Made by a program: the position numbers and the translations under genes. The notes beneath the pieces are model-generated. The model saw only the letters and a list, made by a program, of their open reading frames with translations. It did no database searches and was not told the origin of the DNA. DNA of 64,000 nucleotides from Myrica gale (taxonomy: Eukaryota; Streptophyta; Magnoliopsida; Fagales; Myricaceae). Location: NCBI GenBank assembly GCA_963930655.1, contig OZ005617.1, forward strand, positions 16,148,068 to 16,212,067. Reading direction: 5' to 3'. Shown here piece by piece: positions 25,300 to 37,336 of the stretch. Position 1 is the stretch's first letter. Every line of letters starts with the position of its first letter.

Positions 25300-25425
25300 T
25301 TGGCAGGTAGAACTGATTCAGAATTTGTTGGGTGTTGTCAAGTTTCCCAATAATTGAATTGAAACGGGGATACTTGGATGAAACACACGTCGTACTAACT
25401 ACAATAGGTACAGTAGCAGTGAAAC
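25121..25425. repeat. Tandem duplication (176-bp period) of the defensin 3' end
   Basis: Bases 25121-25249 recur essentially unchanged at 25297-25425. The copies are separated by a pure TA tract at about 25248-25296. The right copy contains the last codons, stop and 3' UTR of the defensin-like gene; the left copy is a downstream duplicate. The near identity implies a recent event. Confidence 0.92.
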
Positions 25426-25878
25426 TGCCGGCACTCTCCGGTTGTGGCGTTGTCCCGTTTAATGCAGTGCCCCGAGCAGGTGAACAAGCACAGTCCTTTC
25501 CATGTTTTGCTTTTCTTGATGAAGCAGTCCTGTTCCTTGAGTGCTATATATCATAGCCAAACATCATCAAAAGAAATTAAAAGACCGTCATGTTGGACTG
25601 ACTGATGAGAGTACTTAAGAGATCAGAGAGAGAGAGACTATGTTCATGATGCTGCGTGCGTAAGTGGAAATATATGATGTGACATTTTCGGTAAATTAAT
25701 TTACGACGAAAAATTTGGAAATAGTCTTATCGATATATATCTCAAATGACAGTATGTACTTAGGGATAGAAAGAAAGTAAAAAACCATGCACTGACCTAT
25801 ATTGTTAGCAAGGAGGATGAACAAAATCATGACGGTGAACAAGCAACTAAGAGCTGATGATTTTGAAGACTTGATCAT
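25395..25878 (-). CDS. Plant defensin-like secreted peptide, two exons, 76 aa
   Basis: Exon 1 (25878-25797) encodes 27 residues with a hydrophobic signal peptide (LSCLFTVMILFILLANN). Exon 2 (25543-25395) encodes the mature peptide and a TAG stop. The GT-AG intron falls after the signal region in phase 1, as in the plant defensin family. The mature part has eight cysteines spaced C-x11-C-x3-C-x3-C-x10-C-x4-C-x-C-x2-C and carries a GEC gamma-core-like turn, close to the CSalpha-beta fold of plant defensins. The probable role is antimicrobial or signalling after secretion. An ATG at 25905 lies only 12 bases from the TATA box, so 25878 was chosen as the start. No break is seen. Confidence 0.85.
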
Positions 25879-25916
25879 CTTTTTCTTAATTTGCTTATGA
25901 AACATGAACTAACTAT

Positions 25917-25924
25917 AATTTATA
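25917..25924 (-). promoter_or_regulatory. Probable TATA box of the defensin-like gene
   Basis: The minus strand reads CTATAAATTA here, 39 bases upstream of the chosen ATG. This predicts a very short 5' UTR. Confidence 0.55.
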
Positions 25925-26114
25925 GCAAAACTGCAGTCGAGTGTGTCCAATTAGATGGTTGCTAACTTGCTTAAAAGAAATCATCATTACGTCCTTCAAG
26001 TAAACATAAAGGTTACGTGCATCTGATTTTTTTTTGGCTTTTCCGAATATGCTTTAATTTATTCTCTCCGGCCGAATTGATTTTTGATATTCTTTCCCTT
26101 CCCCAGGAGACTCG

Positions 26115-26340
26115 GATTCCCTCCTAAGAGGGATTACCTAATGGGTCCTAACAGGCCATTAGATGGATGACAATACATTAATGGATTTATCCAATGATCT
26201 ATATTAAAATGTAAAAAAATATACAAAATGAAAAAAAAAATTATACGTAATATAGACCATTAGATGAATTCATTAATGTACTGTCATCCATCCAATGGTC
26301 TGTTAGGACCCATTAGATAATTCTCTTTTAGGAGGAAATC
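26115..26340. mobile_element. Palindromic MITE, 226 bp
   Basis: The two halves are inverted copies (left 'ctaatgggtcctaacaggcc', right 'ggtctgttaggacccattag') around an A-rich centre, so the whole unit can fold as a hairpin. Near-identical direct repeats flank it (CTTTCCCTTCCCCAGGAG at 26092 and CTTTCCCTTCGGCCAGGAG at 26341). The superfamily is uncertain. Confidence 0.7.
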
Positions 26341-26359
26341 CTTTCCCTTCGGCCAGGAG

Positions 26360-27677
26360 CCATTAACAATTGAACAAATTGTGAACACTTTCTTCGCAAC
26401 TTAAGGATTTATGTTGCGCACTTGTTAATTTGTATATATCTTGTGGATATGCTGAGAAGTCACACTAAAAAATTCTGAACTCAGATCCTGCTTTCTCAAA
26501 GACCGATTAATTAGAATGAGTACTATTCCTTACTGTGTAACGTATATATAGGCTCCAGTGGGAGGTTCTACAAAATTGGAGAAGGTAAAAAAATATCAGG
26601 AAGATAATTAAATTCAATATTGCTGCTACAAAATTTCGTCAGATCATGATCATATTTTGCTTTCACCTAAGTCTCAATTATTAAAAAAAGAAATCGATCG
26701 GTCGACGTTGAACAAATTAGATGACAGTCTCTCGCTTTGTAACTTACAATAATATAGGCTGCAGGCTCACGAAGTGGGCTGCAATGGATTTGAAAAAACA
26801 GAATAGAAAATTCAGCAGGCCGATATTAAAGAAAGCATGTAATTTATTAGAATTTATACAATATTTGAAAGTGGGTCTAACTCAACTCCAAAAGACGCCT
26901 TGAAGAGTGAGGGATGACACAACCTTATAAGGAGCACATTGAGTAGTTTCTCTAGCGATGTGAGACTTCCAACATAATTCAGCAGACCGAGATTAAATGA
27001 ATAATGTGTTAATTGAGTGTTAAAATTTTAGGTGTTGGAGGTGGTGAAAAAATGAAGAGCAGAGATGATTTGAATGAATTTTTATATTTAATTTATTATG
27101 GTGAAATAAGTTATTTATTTATGTATCATTCCTTGAAGTTTTTATGTCTAGATCACTTTCCGCCGGAAAACGCAACATCTAACTCTTTATTAATCACGCC
27201 TCTAGGATATGAGCAAAAATCTGTTTTCAAATAGTTATGGCCGACTTCTCATGAGCATATCTGATTAGGATACGTAATTAAAAATCATAAAATAAACGCG
27301 GAAGTCGAAAAGAAATGTTATTATTATTTTTATTTGGTGATCGATTGTTGGGAAAAACAAAGATTAAAAGTTGAGTTAGGATGAGTAAAAAATCAGGCCG
27401 GAGAGATTATAAAACATAAGTTTATAATGGTTATTCATTTTTTAAGATTAACTTGCTATAAATACCTTATAATTACTCGTGTTATTCATTTTTTCAAACG
27501 CAAATTAAGAAAATGATTAAGAGTACTACATCTAAATCCATCTGCTTATTCGGCATACTAATTCGTTTGTTCATCCAGCTCCTTTCTAATGCAGGCCAGT
27601 AGGCATTAATTTGTACTTTATTTACTCTAATTACTGGGATCTAACTTGTGTTTCTTATTTATAATCATTATTTTAGC
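26360..27677. other. AT-rich intergenic DNA with a possible short LTR end
   Basis: No gene is recognised. Around 26900-26974 a phrase ACCTTATAAGGAG followed by GATGTGAGACTTCCAACA resembles the ends of small plant LTR elements. A 26-base near-repeat (core ATTCAGCAG.CCGA.ATTAAA) occurs at 26812 and 26978. These could be the flanks of an old small insertion, but the evidence is weak. Confidence 0.35.
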
Positions 27678-27685
27678 TATATATC

Positions 27686-30073
27686 CAGGGGCGGAACTAC
27701 ACAGGGACAATGGGGGCAGACGCCCCATTGCCTGAAAATTCATTCATTTTTTTTAAGTGTTAAGCCCAGCCCGCCCCCCCCCCCCCCCAATTTCCTGCAC
27801 AGGCCAGCCCTATACAGCCCAACCTATTTTTTTTCTTTTTAAAAAATTCCCATAGGATGAAACGGTGCCGTTTCACCCTTTGGTTAAAAATCATTGTGAA
27901 AAAAATTCTTGAGCATGTTGGTGACTGTAATAGTGCTCACAATGATGCTAGAGGACAATGTAAAGCATTCAAAAATTAGTGACAAAGTGTGTTGCAGGTA
28001 TTATCCTCATATGGATCCGATGTAGAGAAAGCTTATCGCATTTGTTTGACAGCGATTTTAGATTGCATTCGTTATCTATTGGTGCAAGAATTAGCTTTTC
28101 GTGATCATGATGAGTTTGAGAGTTCATTGAGGAAGGGAAATTTTCGAGCTCTTAGAATGATACAACTTACGTAAGAAAAAGATTCGTCACACTTGGCCAT
28201 AATGCTCCTGGAACCAACCAAATGACTTCTCCTAAAACTCAGAAGGAATTGGTCAGTGCATGTGCAGCAGAGACCACATTTGCCATCATTAAAGATATTG
28301 GGAACAATTTTATTTCTCTTATGGTTGATGAGTCTAGAGATAATTCAGTGAAGGAGCAAATGACAGTGGTTTTGAGATATGTGAACAAACATAGACATGT
28401 GATATACATGTTTATTGGTGTGGAACATGTTACTGATACTTGCTCCCAAAATTTGAAAAATGGTATAGACAAATTGTTTGTAATGTACGAGCTATCAATA
28501 TCCAAGTTGAGAGGTCAAGGGTATGATGGGGCATCAAACATGCGAGGCGAGTTCAATGGGTTGAAGTCTCTCATTTTGAGGGAGAATCCTTCTGCTACCT
28601 ATATTCATTGTTTTGCTCACCAATTTCAATTGGTTATTATGGCTACTGTAAAGAATAACATCCAAGTTTGTGATTTTTCTCTCTTACACTATGAATATTG
28701 TGAACATAGTCGGAGCTTCTTGTAAAAAGAAATATTCTCTCCGGCAAAGTCAGCATGATAAGATGGTGGAGCTATTGGATAAGGGAGACATTTGTAGTGG
28801 AAGGTGCAAAAATAAAAAAATCAGTCTCGCACGACCAAATGATACTAGTTGGGATTCATACCGCATTACAATAAGATGTCTCTTCAGTATGTGGTCAACA
28901 GTGTTAGATGTGCTTGAAAACATAGCAGAGGATGACACTTGCATAGAACAAAGATCCACGGCTCTGGGTATACTGGATAAGATTCAAAGCTTCGACTATG
29001 TATTCACTTTGCATTTGTTGAGAAATATAATGAGAATTACAAATGAATTGTCACAAGTAATCACAAACACTACTAATTTTTATTCAAAAGTATTCATTAT
29101 GTATTTGTTGAGAAATATAACGAGAATTACAAATGAATTGTCACAGGCCTTAAAACAAAGGATCAAGACATTGTTAATGGGGTGAATTTGGTTGTAATTG
29201 CGAAGCGTCGGTTGCAGGATTCGAGGGAGAAGGAATGTGATGATTTTTTGGAAGAAGTCAAAACATTTTGTGTGAATCATTCTACCATTGTGCCTAATAT
29301 GAAAGACATTATTCCAACTCGTGGTCGACCTCGACATAAAAGGCAAACAATTAATTATTTCCATCGTTTTTGTGTGGAAGTCTTTTGCCATGTTACTGAA
29401 TTAACCGCTCATGAGATGGATAATCGTTTCATAGAAGCAAGTACAGAGTTACTTCTTTGTATAGCATGTCTTGATCCAAGACGCTCATTCTCAGCGTTTG
29501 ATCATGCGAAGTTACTTTGTCTTACTGAGCATTATCCAGAAGATTTCTCAGGAACTGATCGTGTTATACTTAGAGATCAACTTCAAAACTAGATTTATGA
29601 TGTGAGAAATCATGATGATTTTTCCGAGCTTCAAGATATTGGAGGTCTTGCTGTGAAAATGGTTGAGACAAGAAAGCATACTATATATCCATTCGTTTAT
29701 CAGCTGATTGAGTTGACATTGGTTTTACCAGTTGTGACTGCAACCGTTGAGAGGGTGTTCTCTGTAATGAAGTTAATTAAAACTGGCTTGCGTAATAAGA
29801 TAGGAGATAAATGGATGAATGATAGTCTGGTGGTATACATCGAGAGAGAAATTTTTGAAACGATAGAGAATGAAGCTATTTTACAACGTTTTCAGAATAT
29901 GCAGTCTCGTAGGATCCAATTGTCACCTCTCAGTATCAACAAATAGTACGGTACATGTACTTTAATATGCTTAGTGTTTTTTGTCCTTAATTTTTGATAT
30001 TTTAACTTTAAGATATTTTTTGCATTACGTAGTAAAAGTTTTTTTTGTCATTGGATTCCTGGTTCCGCCACTA
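27686..30073 (+). mobile_element. hAT transposon, 2.4 kb, exact 8-bp TSD
   Basis: The left end CAGGGGCGGAAC and right end GTTCCGCCACTA form the terminal inverted repeat. TATATATC is duplicated exactly at 27678-27685 and 30074-30081. The interior carries a decayed transposase of the TTF-type/zinc-finger-MYM-type group. A long C run at 27773-27788 sits in the 5' leader. A second member of the family lies at 37337-38580. Confidence 0.92.
27989..29946 (+). pseudogene. hAT transposase (zinc-finger MYM type 1-like), broken
   Basis: Consecutive segments in shifting frames match the plant hAT transposase group. They include LMVDESRDNSVKEQM, KLRGQGYDGASNMRGEFNG, YIHCFAHQFQLV and the C-terminal dimerisation region TATVERVFSVMK. 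The N-terminal TTF zinc finger is absent. Frame changes occur near 28174, 28680 and 29185, and a TAG at 29590 separates the last segment. Codons at 29001-29090 are partly duplicated in tandem at 29091-29147 in the same frame. It is not functional. Confidence 0.88.
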
Positions 30074-30129
30074 TATATATCCTTAATTTGTGTTAATCAC
30101 CAGTTTTCCCAAAGGTTTTAGCTTAATTT

Positions 30130-33100
30130 AGATAATCATGTATCTCAAAAGTTTAGACTGATAGTGTAGATGTTTATTTTAGTTGACATAAAACTTCATG
30201 ATTAGTTGTTGTGTTAGTATATTCCCGAGATCCAAGACTTTTGAAGCCCTTCATTGTTCCAGCGTGTCAGCAGATCATAAGTATGTTTGGGAGCAGTTTC
30301 TGAAGACTGGAGTTTGATTGGAGTATACATGGAGTTCATTAACATGAAGTTGAAGCGTTACTTTTTTTTGAAGGTTTCGGAAGTTCGCTCGAAGTTCACT
30401 TGACGTTTGATGAAGTTTATGTTTTATAACAGAAGGCTGTTATAACGAATCTAATCACTTGTTTAACGTTCAAAAATACCAGAACCCTCGTGAATCTTCC
30501 CTTAGAACCTTTAAAAATATATATTCCATTCTCCTATTCATTCTTTAATTTTTACCATGGAAATTGTAGAGACTAAGCTCTATTGTGAGTTATCCCTCAA
30601 AGATTCTCTACTATCTTTCCTAGAGTTTCTCTGTGTAAACTAAAGATGAACCTGAGAGATTATATATCCCCCCTTTAGTTCGTTGTTCAAAGATTGATCA
30701 TTGTGAGATTACACAAAAGATTTGGAGGATGTTCCAGAGTTGCTGAAAGTATTAATGGTCTGGACGACCTTGTTCATGAAGAAGTTGATGTGAGGTTCAT
30801 AGAGAAGATTGCTTGCAAATGACAGAAAGGTGAAGGATCCAAGATTGATTGAATAGAAGAGAGGTTGTCTCATTCCCTGTAGTGTGTAGATCCATATATG
30901 TATTCTGGGTAAGAAGTAAGTGTTTTAGGTTCGGAATGGGTATTGTGTAATCCTAATCGATCACTTGTACTCCGAGTTCAATATCTAGTGATACCTTTCC
31001 CTAGCCATCAGGCCTGTAGAGTTTTTATCACTTGAAGTTTGTCTTCAAGGGATTTTCTTTTCGTAACCAAATCCTGGTGTTCTCTTGGTGTGTTTTTTAA
31101 GGGAAATATACAAATACCACACTAGGTTTTAACGCCTTATGTGAAAACTCACCGGGTTTTAAAAAGTTTCAAATTGCTCACTATGTTTATCATTTTTGTA
31201 TAAAAACTCACTGAACTCAATGTTGTTAGCCCCGTTTAACCGAAAATCCATCACGTCCAATCATAATATGACACGTGTCAATAAATAAATAAAAATTAAA
31301 AATAAATATAAAATTAACAAAAAAACATTATTAATTTTTTTTTAAAAACACCTCGATCCTTTTCACTGTAGAGGGGGATGCGCCTCTGGGCGGCCATGGG
31401 TGGATCTTCTCCACCCGTCGCCATGGGTTGCGTGATAGGGGAGGTCAATTAAATTATTTAGTGACACGTGTCATATTGTGATTGGACGTAATGAATTTTT
31501 CGTTAAATGGGGCTAATGCCATTGAATTCAGAGAGTTTTTATACAAAAATGATAAACCTAGTGAGCAATTTAAAACTTTTTAAAACCCGGTGAGTTTTCA
31601 CAAAAGGCGTTAAAACCTAGTGTGGTATTTGTATATTTCCCTTTTTTTAATTACTTATGTTAATTGTTGATTGATTATTAAGTTGTCTATAATCTTCTTT
31701 GATTAAGAAAGTTTTATTGGCAATCTTGAAGTTGTGATAAATTGTTTAGATTTATCTCTTCTTGTTGTACTAATTTAATCCACATAAATTTTGATAAAGA
31801 TCTATTGTTCTTGAAGTTACTAATTTGTTTGTGAGAGATTGCAGTGAATTTCTAAGAGCAAAACAATTGAATTTATTGTTTAGATTTATCTCTTCAGCCC
31901 CTTTAGGTTTGAGTCCTTGTATATATTGAGTCTTAAACCTTCTTGTTAAGATAGGATCGAACAACTGAATTTAATCAAATTTATGTTTCTAATACTTATT
32001 AATGCAGACCATGGTACAGGTTTCTGTTAGTGTTTAATTTTAGTTGGCTTTAACTTCATATGTAATTAAGTTTAATTCCTAAGGTATCAAGGTATAATGA
32101 AGCTCTTATGAAGAATTGAAGACAACAGTAAAAATACACATTTGGACATATTTTTCTGAGTGTCAAGTTTGATTGAAGTGAGATCGGGATCAGTTAATGC
32201 GAGAAGAAAAAGTTAATTTTTTCCTGAGAAAAGTCAAGTCAGATGGAAGTCAGATGAAAGTTTGACAGAATCACGACTTGCAGCACTGTTGTAATAGATT
32301 TTAGTTAGACCGTTTCTAACTAATTAAAGGACACCAAGAAGATCTAGAAGGTCTCGAAACTTCCACTTTTAGCCGTGTATTACCCTCAGCATATAACCCC
32401 AATGTTTTCTCATTATTCATTAACTTGGAAAAATTTAGATATTGAGCCTTCAACAAAAAACTCTCTCTTTAGGTTCTTAGTTCCAGATTTGATCACCATT
32501 GTTTTTCCCTAAAATAAATTCTAGATCTTCGGAGTTGCTGAAAATCTTGGAGGTCGCGAGTCCTATGTTCATGAAGTTGTTGTTGTTGTGAGTTCATATA
32601 GAGGAAGACAAGGTATGGACAATGAGGTAAAGATTCTTAGATTTTTGAATGGATGAGAGGTTTTCAATCCCAGCTAAGGTGCATATCTGAATATTGTTTC
32701 GGGTAAAAAATCAAGTGTGTTAGATTAGTGATTTGATAATTCTTGAGTCTATGGATCACCTTGTTTTTCTAGTTTAAAAGCTAGTGAAATCTTTTCATGG
32801 CCTAAGGGTTTGTAGAGTTTTTGTCTCATGAAATTTGTTTCCAAGAGATTTTCTCTTCGTTACCAAAGATTGGTGTGTTTATGTGGCGATTGATTAGTTT
32901 ACTTTGTTCTTGATTAATTGTTAATAATCTTTGAACAATAGCTAAGAATTGTTAAGTGTTCTTAGTTATAAAGAATCTTAGATATAGGTTCTGATTTACG
33001 TGATTTATATTCCGCATTGATAAATTGTGTTGTAGTAATTTCCATATTGAAATTATTGATCTGTTCATGTGAAGCTTGTGCATAAATTTAGTAAAGTTTA

Positions 33101-33200
33101 ACAAGTTACAAGAAAAATTGTAGAACCTATTCACTCCCCCTCTAGGTTCGGCTAATGTTGGTTTTGAGTCTTAAATCGTTTCGTTCAATTAGTATCATAG
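30130..33200 (+). mobile_element. Two diverged Copia-type LTR copies in tandem orientation (fossil)
   Basis: About 30130-32010 and 32011-33200 are diverged copies of one layout. Both carry a block like 'gtagagtttttatcacttga', then 'ttttctcttcgttaccaaa', then a pyrimidine-rich 'ctccccctctaggttcg' or its relative, and end in a decayed primer-binding region (CAATTAGTATCATAGCATG in the second). The first copy is interrupted by the MITE at 31101. Divergence suggests considerable age. No coding region is kept between them. Confidence 0.6.
31101..31641. mobile_element. MULE-type MITE, 541 bp
   Basis: The ends GGGAAATATACAAATACCAC and its complement extend as inverted repeats of nearly 190 bases. 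Flanking GTTTTTTAA and TTTTTTTAA match at 8 of 9 positions, a 9-bp TSD. The centre is GC-richer ('gcgcctctgggcggccatgg'). A shortened relative lies at 40650-40825. It interrupts an LTR fossil, so it is younger than that fossil. Confidence 0.85.
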
Positions 33201-33229
33201 CATGTCTCGATTCCTTTTTCAAACTCGTT

Positions 33230-35635
33230 TAAGACTTTTTGATTTTATATTGAAAATCTCTTTTAAGAAAATGATTTATTTTAAAGCATCAAGGTTTATC
33301 TATTCTAAAATATCTCTAAGCATACTTGAACACCATTACACAAGTTAATTGGTCAATTTTTATATTGGAGGTGTTTTTGAGATATGTTGAATCAAAGTAG
33401 TTGCTGTTAAAGAACAAAATTTTCAGAGTAAGTGTTGGAAGTGTCGACACATTGGACCATAGTGTCGACACATTGCACTAACACCCGAGAGCATGTTTCC
33501 AGGCCAAGTTTTAATGTGTCAGCACATACCACCAATGTGTCGACACATTGCACTGTCTCCTGAGAGCAATATTTCAAACCAAGTTTTAATGTGTCAGCAC
33601 ATACCACTAATGTGTCGACACATTGTACTATCTCCAGAGAGTAAAATTTCAAACTAAGTTTAATGTGTCAGCACATACCACCAATGTGTCGAAACATAGT
33701 GCGAATTTGCAGTTTTCCTGGAGTGACGCCAAATGATCCAAAAAGTCTTCAAATGACCTCCAACGTCACTCAAACTTTACAAGAAGACCCTTGGTGCCTT
33801 AGGAGCTATATATAGAAGGAGATAGAGAGAGAAAGAAGTGGACTTGCATCATTATTCAAACACTACCTCCGATAAAGAGAGAAAGCAAGATCCAACGTTT
33901 TTCACTTGCTGATTCGTTCAAGAACAAAGCTTCATTGTCAAATCTTCTTCTCTTGCTCTTCATTGAAGACCTAGCCTCCAAAGAGAGAGAGAGATTTCTT
34001 GAAGAAGAGACAACCCACTTGCAAGTTCTCTTTGCCCTAACTTTTAAAGAGAGACAGTTATTTGAAGAAGAGAAAAAACTGCACCTACCAAGAAAGCTTG
34101 TGCTCCCACCTGCAAAAATTTAGGTTTACTTCAATAATCTTATCTTATTGCACTTTATTGAGCTTTATACTTGCTGATTTGGCTTAGAGAGCCATTCCAC
34201 ACGTTTTGTGCTTTTCACTGGCTTATTCGGCTTGGAGAGTCATTCCTCATTGTACCCAATTATTGTAAAACAACTGAGTGTTGTGTGAGCACTTGTCCTA
34301 TTTGTGAGAGTAGAAGAAATTCCTTAAGTTTTAGGGTTTGTGAGTGCTCGGAGAACGCTTTGTAAATGTTCCTTAGCACTCCGAAAGGTATATTCACTAT
34401 TTGGAGAATAGTGGAGGAAGCCCAAGGAAGTCAATAGCCTTGGGGGTGGACGTAGGCACGTGTTTGATCGAACCACCTAAAAACTACGGTGTCATCTCTC
34501 TAACTCTATCTCTTTCATTTTTAGTTCCATATCCATACTTATGATGTTTTAGGCTTTATCTTTAATTGCTGATATTTACCTTGTATTAAGCTCTTTCAGT
34601 TTTGAATCTATAAGTGTTAAAAAAAATATAATTTCAGATTTGTGTTTTTATTGAAAAAGGACTAAGAGTTTTTAAAAAACTCAATTCACCCCCTCTTGGG
34701 TTGTTATTTAGACTCATAATTGGTATCGAAGCTGAGGTTTAATATTTTTATCTATGACAACCCTTGTTAACACCTCTTTAGCTGAAGGTCAATCCACAAA
34801 TAGACCACACTTGTTCAATGAGACTTGCTATAACTATTGGAAGGCAATGATGAGGATTTACATCCAAGCCGTGGACTATGAACTGTGGAGAGTTATATCG
34901 AATGGTCCTAAATTTCCTCGAGACAAGAAAGGTATGTTGAAAGATGAAGAAGAGTGGGATGATGCTGATTTAAAACTTATATCCTTAAATTCCAAAGCTA
35001 TGAATGTTTTGTATTGTGCACTTGATTCAAATGAATTTAATCTTGTTTCCGGGTGTGATACCGCGAAATAAATTTGGGACAAACTTCAAGTAGCTCATGA
35101 AGGTACTAATCAAGTTAAAGAAAACAAGATTAGTATGCTTGTTCATAGCTTTGATCTTTTTAAAATGAAATCCGATGAATCTATCTCTTTTATGTTTTCT
35201 CGCTTTACCGATATTATAAATGGTTTTAAATCTCTTGGTAAAGAATATACTAATGTTGAAATGATGAGAAAGATCCTTAGGTGTCTACCAAAAGCCTAGG
35301 AACCCAAGGTTACCACCATTCAATAAGCCAAAGACTTGATAAAGCTTTCTTTGGATGAACTCATGGGATCTCTCATGACACATGAGATGAACCAAGTAAA
35401 GGGAGATAAGGAAGAAGGAAAAAGAAAAAGCGGCACTGCCTTGAAAGCCTCTTGCTCTAATGATGATGAATCTTCAGAGGATGATGAGGAAATGACTTTG
35501 TTCACCAAGATATTTAAGAAGTTATTCCGAAAGAAACATGGAGATAGTAGCAAAAAGAACGACATGATTTGCTTTGGATGCAAGAAACCGAGACATATAA
35601 AGACAGATTGTCCCAACCTTGAATATCTCTAAGTT
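33230..35635 (+). mobile_element. Copia fossil: LTR/leader, primer-binding site, gag (UBN2, zinc knuckle)
   Basis: The LTR-like leader contains a 75-bp minisatellite, a probable TATA region near 33810 and a typical end 'caattcaccccctcttgggt'. A primer-binding site follows (ATTGGTATCGAAGC at about 34719). A gag-like coding region from 34754 shows a UBN2 domain (NYWKAMMRIYIQ) and a CCHC knuckle (CFGCKKPRHIKTDC). No protease, integrase or reverse transcriptase follows, and no partner LTR is seen. It is broken, with several breaks. Confidence 0.8.
33426..33720. repeat. 75-bp minisatellite in the LTR fossil
   Basis: Units beginning TTAATGTGTCAGCACATACC start at about 33511, 33586 and 33660, with a partial unit before the first. 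Each contains the palindromic phrase TGTGTCGACACA or a close variant. Confidence 0.85.
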
Positions 35636-35639
35636 TGAA

Positions 35640-36950
35640 GAATTTAGATTGAGAGATGATTAGTCTTTTGATGAATTTTAAGGACAACTCACCAACTTGG
35701 TTAATTCGATTTTTAGCTTTGGTGAGAAGATGTTTGAATCTAAAGTAGTTCGTAAAGTCTTAAGGCCATTACCGGAGAGATTTAGTCCTAAGGTGACAAC
35801 TGTTGAAGAGAGAAAAATATTAGATTCTATCAAGCTAGATGAACTTGTAGGTTCTCTTCAGACCTACGAAATGACTCTTCCAGCGACAAAGAAAGGAAAA
35901 TCAATCGTATTGAATACAATATAAGAGGATTCGGGTTTTGAAGATGACATGTTTGATGAAGACGACATGTCTTTGTTTGTTAAAAAGTTCAGGAAAGCAT
36001 TTAAGTTCAAGAAGGGCAGAAATTGGAAAGGCCAAAAATCTAATTTGAAACATTTTGTGAAACCAAATTGGAAGAACAATGGCCAAAGGGATAAACTTGA
36101 AAAGAAAGAGTTCAAAAATAAGCAAGAACAATGACTACAATGTCACAGGTGCAAAGGCTTTGGGCACTTTAAAGCTGAATGTCCTACGTACTTGAAATCG
36201 AAAAGGAAGAACACTATGAGGACTTCACTTTCAAATTCAGAGTCTAAATCAAACTCTTCAGACCATGAAAATGATGACACTGATAAGGTAAATTTCGTCG
36301 CGTTCACATCATCTATTATATCTAATGAGTTTGCTGATTTTGATAATCTAGATGAAACCATTTTTGAAGACATAGATGAAGTTGAGTGCGTGAAAGAATC
36401 TTATCAAATGATGTATGAGGAGAGTATCAAAATTAAAAAGGAGAATGTTTTGATTCTTAAGAAAGGTGAGTGTGTTGAAAAAGAAAGAGATGAGCTAGCT
36501 AATAAATCACTAGAACATAGTAAGAAGATTCAAAAACTTACCGTGTCAAATAAAGCCTTTGAAGATCAAGTGATGAAGCTAACCAAGGAGCTGGAACAAG
36601 CTGATGTTAAGATGAAGAAATTCTCCATGGGAACCATCAAACTTGACAAAATGATTCGCATTAGTCAGTCTGATGGCAATAAAAGAGGTTTGGGTTTTAA
36701 TCATAATACTTCAGTTCCCATATCCTTAAACAAGGTAGTTTTTGTGTCAGTCGCTCAGAAAATTCAAAGTCCACCCGCACCTCAAAAGAAGGAAAACAAG
36801 GTAGTTACCTCAAAAGCTCATGGTTTTCTCTAAGTCTAAATGTTTCATATTTATTCCTAAGTATTTTCATTGTGGTAAAGTTGGTCATACCAAGCCCAAA
36901 TGTTTTGATCTCTTGAGAAATGAAAATAGACATTTTCTTCATTTCAAATA
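35640..36950 (+). mobile_element. Second Copia gag fragment (zinc knuckle and coiled coil)
   Basis: This stretch repeats the late part of a Copia gag in the same direction as the preceding fossil but from a different family member. A UBN2 tail precedes a basic region, a CCHC knuckle (CHRCKGFGHFKAEC) and a long acidic coiled-coil region at 36192-36833. It is broken in several places and has no pol region. It may come from an insertion or from recombination between related elements. Confidence 0.75.
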
Positions 36951-37336
36951 ATGTATAAAATTCTGAAATTGATAAGTTGATAATTCAAGTATATTAAAAT
37001 TTTGAAGCAAATGCTATCTGATTATGATGGACATCTAAATTCCATGCTTGTGTATTATGATAATATGAGTGCACTAATTTGTTTTAATTGATAAATTGGC
37101 CATTTAGTTTTTGTTAAGTCATTAATGTAATATTTCATCATATAGTTAGTTGAAAAATGTTCTATAGTTCATTTTGATATGCGTCTTAACATTTGGTGTA
37201 TGTGTAAAAGTCTCAAACAATTTATTTTTATTTTTTATTTTACTTAAAATTATCTGAGATAAAAAGTTCATGCGAAGTTTCCCTGACTTTTGAGCTATAG
37301 TGTAGCTTTGCTGGAAGAAGAGACCCAGCTCGGCTA

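Noticed and set aside
34935-36940. Acidic coiled-coil region as a host gene
   Set aside because: Adjacent zinc knuckles and the UBN2-type region show that it belongs to Copia gag fossils.
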